NCBI GenBank assembly: GCA_020851915.1 | Contig: JADZBT010000151.1 | Location: 1-7,330, forward strand | Reading direction: 5' to 3' | Source of the DNA: Alphaproteobacteria bacterium | Lineage (GTDB): Bacteria; Pseudomonadota; Alphaproteobacteria; Rickettsiales; RI-342 | Length of the DNA: 7,330 bases | In this document: positions 1 to 5,954 of the stretch, piece after piece | Layout: each line of letters opens with the position of its first letter | How positions within the stretch are numbered: the first letter of the stretch is position 1 | Program-made: the position numbers and the translations under genes | The notes under the pieces: model-generated | Seen by the model: only the letters and a program-made list of their open reading frames with translations | Told to the model about the DNA's origin: nothing | Databases searched by the model: none

Positions 1-1799
1 CCCTGGCCGAGTACGCCGCCAACCTCAACGAGCTGGCGCTCGAGGGCAAGATCGATCCGCTGATCGGCCGCGCCGAGGAGATCGAGCGCACGATCCAGGT
101 GTTGTGCCGGCGGCGCAAGAACAATCCGTTGATGGTGGGTGAGGCCGGCGTCGGCAAGACCGCCATCGCCGAAGGGCTGGCGCTGCGTATCGTGCGCGGC
201 GAAGTGCCCGAGGTACTGAAGAAGGCTGTTATCTTCTCGCTCGATATGGGTATCCTGATGGCGGGAACCCGCTATCGCGGCGATTTTGAAGAGCGCGTGA
301 AGGCGGTCATCAAGGAGATCGAGAAGCTGCCGACGGCGATCCTGTTCATCGACGAGATCCACACCATCATCGGCGCGGGCGCTACCAATGGCGGCGCACT
401 CGATGCCTGCAACCTGCTGAAGCCCGCGCTGGCGCGTGGCGCATTCCGTTGCATCGGCTCGACGACCTATCACGAATACCGCAACAGCTTTGAGAAGGAT
501 CGCGCACTGGCGCGCCGCTTCCAGAAGATCGACGTGAAAGAGCCGTCGGTGGAGAATACGGTGAAGATCCTGCGCGGCCTGAAGCCTTATTACGAAGAGC
601 ATCATGGCGTACGCTATACCGCAGGCGCTATCGAGGCGGCGGTGGAGCTGTCGGCCCGCTATATCAGCGACCGCAAGCTGCCGGATAAAGCCATCGACGT
701 TATCGACGAAGCAGGTGCAGCGCAGAAGCTGCTGCCGGAAAGCAAACGCCGCAAGACTGTGGGCGTGAAGGAAATTGAAACCGTCATCGCCAAGATCGCG
801 CGTATGCCGGAAAAATCGCTGTCGCTTGACGATGCCGATACGCTCCGCAATCTGGAAAAGAACCTGAAGCTCGTGGTGTTCGGGCAGAACGAAGCCATCG
901 AAACGCTGTCGAGTGCGCTCAAGATGGCGCGCGCAGGGTTGCGTGACCATGAGAAGCCGATCGGCAACTATCTGTTCAGCGGCCCGACCGGCGTGGGCAA
1001 GACCGAGGTCGCTCGCCAGCTGGCGGACGCGATGGGCATGGAGCTGACCCGTTTCGATATGTCGGAATATATGGAGAAGCATTCGGTGGCACGCCTCATC
1101 GGCTCGCCTCCGGGCTATGTGGGGTACGAGCAGGGCGGATTACTGACCGAAGCGGTCGACAAGCATCCCTACTCGGTGGTGCTGCTTGATGAGATCGAGA
1201 AAGCGCATCCGGACGTATATAATATCCTGTTGCAGGTGATGGATTACGGCAAGCTCACCGATAACAACGGTAAGACGGTGAACTTCAACAACACGGTCAT
1301 CATTATGACCAGCAACGCCGGCGCATCGGACATGGAAAAAGCGCCGATCGGCTTTGGCCGCGACGTGCGCGAAGGCGACGACAAGGAGGCCCTGAGCCGC
1401 CTGTTCGCCCCCGAATTCCGCAACCGTCTGGATGCGATCGTGCCGTTTGGCTACCTGAGTCAGGAATCGGTATCGGAAGTGGTCAACAAGTTCATCTTCA
1501 AGCTGGAATCGCAGCTGGCGGACCGCAACGTGACCATCGCACTGGAGCACGATGCGCGCCTGTGGCTGGCTGACCATGGCTACGACAAGCTCAACGGTGC
1601 GCGTCCGCTGGATCGCCTCATCCGCGAAACCATCAAGAAGCCGCTGGCCGACGAAGTACTGTTCGGCAAACTCACCAAGGGCGGCACAGTGGTGGTGCGC
1701 GTCGAGGACGACGAACTGGTGCTCGACTGCAAGCCGCTGTCGAAGTCCGCGCGTCAGGCCGCTACGGAGAAAGACGCGGAAGAGGCCCTTGCGGAGTAG
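1..1799 (+). CDS. clpA: ATP-dependent Clp protease ATP-binding subunit ClpA (5' end missing)
   Basis: ClpA is the cytoplasmic AAA+ unfoldase that feeds substrates, including N-degron proteins delivered by ClpS, into the ClpP peptidase. The frame is open from base 3, giving 598 visible residues. The N-terminal ClpS-binding domain and the true start lie outside the window (E. coli ClpA has about 758 residues). Numbering from base 3, the first AAA module has Walker A GEAGVGKT at 46-53 and Walker B ILFIDE ending at D117-E118. The second has Walker A GPTGVGKT at 327-334, a GYVG pore motif at 371-374 and Walker B VVLLDE ending at D396-E397. The tripeptide IGF at 449-451 sits where ClpA carries its ClpP-docking loop, which distinguishes it from ClpB. 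The FRNRLD motif and a KPLADEVLFGKL-type C-terminal segment are also ClpA-like. A charged, alanine-rich tail of roughly 20 residues follows. The stop is TAG at 1797-1799. No clpS is visible because its usual position is upstream of the window. Confidence 0.97.
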   Translation, partial: LAEYAANLNELALEGKIDPLIGRAEEIERTIQVLCRRRKNNPLMVGEAGVGKTAIAEGLALRIVRGEVPEVLKKAVIFSLDMGILMAGTRYRGDFEERVKAVIKEIEKLPTAILFIDEIHTIIGAGATNGGALDACNLLKPALARGAFRCIGSTTYHEYRNSFEKDRALARRFQKIDVKEPSVENTVKILRGLKPYYEEHHGVRYTAGAIEAAVELSARYISDRKLPDKAIDVIDEAGAAQKLLPESKRRKTVGVKEIETVIAKIARMPEKSLSLDDADTLRNLEKNLKLVVFGQNEAIETLSSALKMARAGLRDHEKPIGNYLFSGPTGVGKTEVARQLADAMGMELTRFDMSEYMEKHSVARLIGSPPGYVGYEQGGLLTEAVDKHPYSVVLLDEIEKAHPDVYNILLQVMDYGKLTDNNGKTVNFNNTVIIMTSNAGASDMEKAPIGFGRDVREGDDKEALSRLFAPEFRNRLDAIVPFGYLSQESVSEVVNKFIFKLESQLADRNVTIALEHDARLWLADHGYDKLNGARPLDRLIRETIKKPLADEVLFGKLTKGGTVVVRVEDDELVLDCKPLSKSARQAATEKDAEEALAE

Positions 1800-1928
1800 C
1801 ATCCTGCAGCCATCTTGTGGTGGAGAATCTGCAACCTTCTGTAAAACGGGCGGAATTATTTTCTCTGCGGTCATAAAAGGTTAACGGTATTCTGCTCTAA
1901 TGGTACAAGGGAAATAGTAATTCACGGG

Positions 1929-2849
1929 ATGTCGTTTATGCGGATTCGCTCCATGTTTTCTGTGGCACTGTGTGCTGCGATATTTTCGGCGGCCTCTCTG
2001 GGCGAGTTGTGGGCGCAGGGAACCACGAATACGCGTATCGATTACCATAGGGATTATCGCACCAAGCCGATCGATTACCGTGCCCGTTCGGGACAGGCGG
2101 CCGCTTCCAACCCCAGAAGCAATTATCAGAAACTTCCCGACGGCTATTCGGCAGCGCCGAAAGAGAAACCGCAGGCCGCTCCGGCCGGATACCACGTCGT
2201 ATCCAGTGGCACAGGATTCTTCGTGAGCAATCGCGGTTATGTCATCACCAATAATCACGTGATCGAGGGGTGTTCCACCGCCATGATACGCGGTGCGGTG
2301 AATCCGGTCGATGCACAGGTGGTAGCGGTCGATAAGGAGAACGATCTGGCATTGCTGAAAACCACTGTCCAGCCGCAGCGTACCGCGACCATGCGTATAT
2401 CGGACAAAAGCGTGCGGGTAGGGGATCCGGTCATGGTGATGGGGTATCCGCAGGAGCATGGGATCAGCGGCGTTTACAAGGTGATGGAAGCCAGCGTCGT
2501 CGGCATGCAGGGGCCGCTCAACGAACCGACATGGATCCAGTTCACCAGCTCCGCGCAGCAGGGGAATAGCGGCGGACCGTTGTTGGATACCAGCGGCAAC
2601 GTGATCGGGGTCATCGTGGGCAAGACCAAACTGTTCCGGAAAGTTGACGGGAAGCAGGAAGCCGTCAAGGAGTCCGACGTGGCCATCAGCCTTCCGGTGC
2701 TCAAGAAGTTTCTGGATAAGAATAATATCTTCTATCGCTCCAATTACTCCGAGAGCTATCTCGCGACCAGCCGTCTGGAGAATCAGGCAAAAGATTACAT
2801 CGTCAACATCCACTGCAACAAGGGCGCCGAGCAGGCCGCAGCGAAGTAA
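1929..2849 (+). CDS. Secreted trypsin-like serine protease (S1C/HtrA-like, no PDZ)
   Basis: This is a probable periplasmic or exported serine endopeptidase of 306 residues. A signal peptide is visible: RIR, then a hydrophobic stretch to about residue 25, with a likely cut after A29 (LWA/Q). Residues 35-90 form a Tyr/Arg/Pro-rich, low-complexity linker. The chymotrypsin-fold domain follows, with all three catalytic residues in their usual motifs: H110 in TNNHV, D139 in NDLALLK and S214 in QGNSGGPLLD. HtrA/DegP proteins normally carry one or two PDZ domains after this domain, but only about 45 residues remain here, so PDZ is absent. The mature chain has just two cysteines, C115 and C296. ATG 1929 is the outermost start. 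ATG 1938, three codons in, has GGGA at 1926-1929 at a better distance and gives a cleaner signal peptide, so it may be the real one. The gene begins 129 bases after clpA. The substrate cannot be deduced from sequence. Confidence 0.9.
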   Translation: MSFMRIRSMFSVALCAAIFSAASLGELWAQGTTNTRIDYHRDYRTKPIDYRARSGQAAASNPRSNYQKLPDGYSAAPKEKPQAAPAGYHVVSSGTGFFVSNRGYVITNNHVIEGCSTAMIRGAVNPVDAQVVAVDKENDLALLKTTVQPQRTATMRISDKSVRVGDPVMVMGYPQEHGISGVYKVMEASVVGMQGPLNEPTWIQFTSSAQQGNSGGPLLDTSGNVIGVIVGKTKLFRKVDGKQEAVKESDVAISLPVLKKFLDKNNIFYRSNYSESYLATSRLENQAKDYIVNIHCNKGAEQAAAK

Positions 2850-2916
2850 GCCTTCCCTTTCTGAAAAATACTGCATATTCCGGGCAGGCTGCTATGCTGA
2901 TTTAGTGCGAGGGGGC

Positions 2917-3426
2917 ATGGCAACCAGACCAATATATAAGGGAATAGCATGGAGCGCGCTGGCGCTTGCAGCGATGGCATTCATCGCGGCAGCCCCGCTG
3001 GCGAATCAGGAAGCTCCTGCCGCCGTTGAGTTCCCCACGTCCGCTCTGTCTGTCATGGTCGCCATCTCTGACCAGATGGTGGTGCAACACAGGTTCACGG
3101 TAGAGGTCGCCACCACCACGGAGCAGCGCATGCGCGGCCTGATGTTCCGCAAGGAGCTGGCGGCTGATTCCGGCATGCTGTTCCTGTTCGATGCGCCGGA
3201 GATCATACGCATGTGGATGAAGAACACCCTTATCCCACTCGATATGCTGTTCATTGCCCCCGACGGCACGGTGGTGGATATTGCCACCGACGCGGTTCCG
3301 CACTCGGAAGAGATCATCGCCTCGCGCGCGCCTGCCAGCGCGGTGCTTGAGCTCAATGCGGGCGCGGTTATGCGCGCGGGCATCCATATCGGCGACCGCG
3401 TGGAGCATGAGGCGTTCAAGAAATAG
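2917..3426 (+). CDS. DUF192 (UPF0127) family protein, exported or membrane-anchored
   Basis: A 169-residue protein of the DUF192 family, whose biochemical role is not established. The N-terminus has a short basic start (ATRPIYK) and a hydrophobic segment at about 9-29, so it is either secreted with cleavage near A29 or held in the membrane with the domain outside the cytoplasm. The DUF192 domain spans about 57-166. Its hallmarks are RMRGLMFRKEL (71-81), GMLFLFD (86-92), MWMKNTLIPLDMLFI (99-113) and VLELNAG (143-149) near the end. Length is normal for exported members. ATG 2917 is preceded by a purine-rich GAGGGGG at 2909-2915, a close but usable ribosome binding site. The frame is open further upstream into the end of the protease gene, but that part has no matching start context. 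The gene is 67 bases after the protease and could be cotranscribed with it. Confidence 0.9.
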   Translation: MATRPIYKGIAWSALALAAMAFIAAAPLANQEAPAAVEFPTSALSVMVAISDQMVVQHRFTVEVATTTEQRMRGLMFRKELAADSGMLFLFDAPEIIRMWMKNTLIPLDMLFIAPDGTVVDIATDAVPHSEEIIASRAPASAVLELNAGAVMRAGIHIGDRVEHEAFKK

Positions 3427-3453
3427 TAGTGCTCCGTTCGCGCGACTTACGGC

Positions 3454-3482
3454 TTGAAGTCCGCTGAATCCTGCCCTATCGT
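3454..3482 (+). promoter_or_regulatory. Candidate sigma70-type promoter for acs
   Basis: TTGAAG at 3454-3459 (4 of 6 to TTGACA) and TATCGT at 3477-3482 (4 of 6 to TATAAT) are separated by exactly 17 bases, in the short gap before acs. The expected transcription start, near 3489, would leave only the second arm of the leader hairpin in the mRNA. Elements this degenerate occur by chance, so the call is tentative. Confidence 0.3.
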
Positions 3483-3512
3483 CCTCCTGAAGCAGCAACG
3501 GTAGCAGGAGGA
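3482..3512 (+). promoter_or_regulatory. Hairpin sequestering the acs ribosome binding site
   Basis: TCCTCCTG at 3482-3489 is the exact reverse complement of CAGGAGGA at 3505-3512, giving an uninterrupted 8-bp stem (5 GC and 3 AU pairs) with a 15-base loop. The second arm contains the strong Shine-Dalgarno AGGAGG at 3506-3511, 8 bases before the acs ATG at 3520. In a transcript containing both arms the ribosome binding site would be paired. No T-run follows, so it is not an intrinsic terminator. The pairing is seen directly; a regulatory role is inference. Confidence 0.5.
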
Positions 3513-3519
3513 ATCTCCC

Positions 3520-5475
3520 ATGTCCGAAGGCGTTATCATCCCGATAGACGAAGCATTCGCCGCCAAGGCGCATATCACGAAGCAACGCTATGAGGAGCTG
3601 TACCGGCGTTCCATACAGGATCCGGAAGGATTCTGGGCGGAGCAGGCGGCGCGTCTTGAGTGGATGAAGCCATGGAGCCGGGTGAAGGATGCGTCTTTTG
3701 AGCCTCCCGTGCATATCCGCTGGTTTGAGGGCGGGAAGCTCAATGTGGCGGCGAACTGCATCGACCGCCATCTGGCCGCGCGCGGCGATCAGGCAGCCAT
3801 TATCTGGGAGGGCGATGAGCCGGAGGAATCGAAGCGCATCACCTACCGCGACCTGCATAGGCAGGTCTGTATGCTGGCGAATGTCCTCAAGGCGAATGGG
3901 GTGAAACGGGGAGATCGCGTCACCATCTACATGCCCATGATACCGGAGGCGGCCTATGCGATGCTCGCCTGCGCGCGCATCGGGGCGGTGCATTCGGTGG
4001 TGTTCGGCGGGTTCTCGCCGGAGGCGCTGAAGGGGCGCATCCATGATTGCCGCAGCCATTTCGTCATCACGGCGGATGAGGGCGTGCGCGGTGGGAAGAA
4101 GATCCCGCTGAAAGCCAATGTGGACGATGCCGTCGCGCGTCTGGAGCGCGAGCACGATGCTGCCGACATCAAGAAAGTGCTGGTGGTGAAGCGTACCGGC
4201 GGCGCGATTGATTGGAAGCCGGGCCGCGATCTCTGGTATCACGAAGAAATGGCGAAGGCATCGCCGGAATGCGCGCCGGAAGCGATGGATGCGGAAGACC
4301 CGCTATTCGTGCTCTATACCTCCGGCTCCACGGGAAATCCCAAGGGGCTGATGCATACCTCCGGGGGGTATCTGCTCTATGCGGCCATGACGCATGAGTG
4401 TATCTTCGACTACCGTCCCGGCGACGTGTACTGGTGCACCGCCGACGTCGGCTGGGTGACAGGGCACAGCTATCTCGTCTATGGGCCGCTGGCCAACGGC
4501 GCCACCACCCTGATGTTCGAGGGTGTGCCAAACTATCCTGATTTCTCGCGTTTCTGGCAGGTGGTCGACAAACACAAGGTGAATATCCTCTATACCGCCC
4601 CGACGGCGATACGCTCGCTCATGCGTGAGGGCGAGGAGTGGGTACGCAAAACCTCGCGTAAGTCACTGCGATTACTGGCTTCCGTGGGGGAACCCATCAA
4701 TCCGGAAGCATGGTTGTGGTATTACAATGTGGTAGGGGAGAAGCGCTGCCCGATCACGGACACCTGGTGGCAGACGGAAACCGGCGGTATCCTTATCGCA
4801 CCACTGGCTGGGGCGATGCCGCTCAAGCCGGGATCGGCCACCAGGCCCTTCTTCGGGGTACAACCCAAGGTTGTCGGGGCGAATGGCGAAGTACTGGAAG
4901 GTGCGGCGGAGGGGTATCTCTGCATCGCGGATTCCTGGCCGGGGCAGGCGCGCACGGTCTATGGCGATCATAAGCGCTTCGAGGAAACCTATTTCTCGCA
5001 GGTGAAGGGGGCATACTTCTCCGGCGACGGCTGCCGCCGCGATGCCGACGGCGATTACTGGATCACGGGCCGCGTGGATGACGTGCTGAAAATTTCCGGG
5101 CATCGTATCGGCACGGCGGAGGTGGAATCCGCGCTGGTGGGGCATAGCGGCGTATCCGAGGCGGCGGTGGTGGGATTTCCGCATCCGATCAAGGGGGAGG
5201 GCATCTACGCCTATGTCACGCTCCGGGCCGGGGTAGAGCCATCGGAAGAAATAAGCAGGGAGCTGAAACAGTGGGTACGCAAGGAGATCGGCCCCATCGC
5301 CACGCCTGACCTGCTGCATTTCACCCCGGCCCTGCCGAAAACGCGTTCCGGCAAGATAATGCGCCGTATCCTGCGTAAGATAGCCGCCAATGATTTTGGT
5401 GAACTGGGGGACACATCGACGCTGACAAATCCGGAAGTAGTGGAGTTATTGGCAAAAAATCGTTTAAGTCTGTGA
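3520..5475 (+). CDS. acs: Acetyl-CoA synthetase (AMP-forming acetate-CoA ligase)
   Basis: Acs converts acetate, ATP and CoA to acetyl-CoA, AMP and pyrophosphate through acetyl-adenylate, in the cytoplasm; it allows growth on or scavenging of low acetate. The 651 residues match the family's usual length (about 650) and the gene is complete. The N-terminal domain ends near the hinge D520. It holds the nucleotide-binding loop YTSGSTGNPKG (266-276), W312 and T314 of the acetate/CoA region, and DTWWQTETGG (414-423), whose W417 matches the tryptophan that limits the acyl pocket to acetate in Salmonella Acs. YFSGDG (D503), R518 and R529 contact the nucleotide in that enzyme. The C-terminal domain carries PKTRSGKIMRR with K612, the catalytic lysine silenced by acetylation in bacteria with Pat/CobB systems. 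All these sites are offset by 3 from Salmonella numbering, so no indels separate them. ATG 3520 has an AGGAGG 8 bases upstream. Propionyl-CoA synthetase is the main alternative and less likely. Confidence 0.97.
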   Translation: MSEGVIIPIDEAFAAKAHITKQRYEELYRRSIQDPEGFWAEQAARLEWMKPWSRVKDASFEPPVHIRWFEGGKLNVAANCIDRHLAARGDQAAIIWEGDEPEESKRITYRDLHRQVCMLANVLKANGVKRGDRVTIYMPMIPEAAYAMLACARIGAVHSVVFGGFSPEALKGRIHDCRSHFVITADEGVRGGKKIPLKANVDDAVARLEREHDAADIKKVLVVKRTGGAIDWKPGRDLWYHEEMAKASPECAPEAMDAEDPLFVLYTSGSTGNPKGLMHTSGGYLLYAAMTHECIFDYRPGDVYWCTADVGWVTGHSYLVYGPLANGATTLMFEGVPNYPDFSRFWQVVDKHKVNILYTAPTAIRSLMREGEEWVRKTSRKSLRLLASVGEPINPEAWLWYYNVVGEKRCPITDTWWQTETGGILIAPLAGAMPLKPGSATRPFFGVQPKVVGANGEVLEGAAEGYLCIADSWPGQARTVYGDHKRFEETYFSQVKGAYFSGDGCRRDADGDYWITGRVDDVLKISGHRIGTAEVESALVGHSGVSEAAVVGFPHPIKGEGIYAYVTLRAGVEPSEEISRELKQWVRKEIGPIATPDLLHFTPALPKTRSGKIMRRILRKIAANDFGELGDTSTLTNPEVVELLAKNRLSL

Positions 5476-5479
5476 CGAT

Positions 5480-5508
5480 TTTCTGGCATAAAGGGTGAAC
5501 CCTATAAA
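5480..5508 (+). promoter_or_regulatory. Candidate divK-pleD promoter
   Basis: TATAAA at 5503-5508 (5 of 6 to the -10 consensus) lies 55 bases before the divK ATG. The hexamer 17 bases upstream, TTTCTG at 5480-5485, is a poor -35 (2 of 6). The region just after acs is visibly AT-richer than its surroundings, which suits a promoter, but an activator-dependent or different promoter is equally possible. No full TTAA-N7-TTAA CtrA-type site is visible in the acs-divK gap. Confidence 0.25.
5492..5503. repeat. 12-base dyad AGGGTGAACCCT upstream of divK
   Basis: AGGGT (5492-5496) and ACCCT (5499-5503) are perfect reverse complements around a 2-base centre. After one mismatch, two further outer pairs (5489-5490 with 5505-5506) extend the symmetry. 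The centre is too short for an RNA hairpin loop, so a protein-binding operator is the more natural reading. It touches the candidate -10 element. The symmetry is observed; the function is a guess. Confidence 0.35.
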
Positions 5509-5562
5509 CAATAACATATCCTCCGGTCCGTTGCAGGGGGTGGGGTGCAAGGGGATGAACCT

Positions 5563-5952
5563 ATGGTGAAGCGCATACTCATTGTGGAAGACAACGAGCT
5601 CAACCTGAAGCTGTTCCGGGATCTGCTGGAAGCCCACGGCTACGAAACGCTTGAGACTAAAGACGGCATGGAAGCGTTGCGGCTGGCGCATGAGAATAGC
5701 CCGGATCTTATCCTGATGGACATACAGCTGCCGGAGATCTCCGGGCTCGACATCACCCGGCGTCTGAAAGCGGAATCGGTGACCTCTGCCATACCCGTTA
5801 TTGCCGTGACCGCGTTCGCCATGCGTGACGACGAGCAGAAAATATTGCAGGCGGGGTGCGAGGCCTATATTTCCAAGCCGATCTCCATCATGCCCTTCCT
5901 TGAAACCGTCAAGAAGTTCCTCGCCGACGAGGTAGCGGAAGGCGTAAGTTAA
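5563..5952 (+). CDS. divK: DivK-type single-domain response regulator
   Basis: A 129-residue stand-alone receiver domain with no output domain. In Caulobacter, DivK is phosphorylated by DivJ, dephosphorylated by PleC, and acts through DivL-CckA to lower CtrA activity, setting polarity and cell-cycle progression. The sequence is strikingly DivK-like: LIVEDNELN (6-14), PDLILMDIQLPEISGLD (48-64) with phosphoacceptor D53, AVTAFAM (81-87) with the switch threonine T83, and GCEAYISKPIS (98-108) with conserved K105. Acidic residues E9 and D10 complete the metal site. ATG 5563 was chosen over the in-frame GTG at 5545 because AAGGGGA at 5549-5555 sits at normal ribosome-binding distance and the DivK family begins right at this methionine. 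pleD follows after 2 bases, so the two are almost certainly one operon with coupled translation. The histidine kinase partners are not in the window. Confidence 0.95.
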   Translation: MVKRILIVEDNELNLKLFRDLLEAHGYETLETKDGMEALRLAHENSPDLILMDIQLPEISGLDITRRLKAESVTSAIPVIAVTAFAMRDDEQKILQAGCEAYISKPISIMPFLETVKKFLADEVAEGVS

Positions 5953-5954
5953 CG

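Noticed and set aside
1140..1874. 244-residue open frame on the - strand opposite clpA
   Set aside because: It is a His/Arg/Val-rich mirror of the well-supported clpA frame, with no recognisable domain; long antisense frames are common opposite GC-biased codons.
1552..1884. 110-residue + strand frame overlapping the clpA 3' end
   Set aside because: It is a Trp/Arg/Ser-rich frame-shifted reading of clpA with no support of its own.
1800..1928. Terminator or promoter in the clpA-protease gap
   Set aside because: I found only short imperfect pairings and no hairpin followed by a T-run. Several AT-rich hexamers exist but none pair with a -35 at proper spacing.
1881..2876. 331-residue open frame on the - strand opposite the serine protease
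   Set aside because: It covers the protease gene almost exactly, shows no motifs, and the + strand has an intact catalytic triad and signal peptide.
2644..2916. Upstream extension of the DUF192 frame into the protease gene
   Set aside because: The extra residues are an out-of-frame Arg/Ser-rich reading of the protease; the signal-like segment and GAGGGGG site both point to ATG 2917.
3444..3463. Small hairpin GACTT/AAGTC after the DUF192 gene
   Set aside because: Five pairs with an 8-base loop and no T-run is too weak for a terminator and expected by chance.
2902..4242. 446-residue open frame on the - strand across the DUF192 gene and the start of acs
   Set aside because: It runs across two clear + strand genes and their gap, and the composition (His/Arg-rich) is that of an antisense shadow.
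5463..5480. CtrA binding site near the acs stop codon
   Set aside because: There is one TTAA (5464-5467), but the sequence 7 bases on is ACGA, so only a half-site is present.
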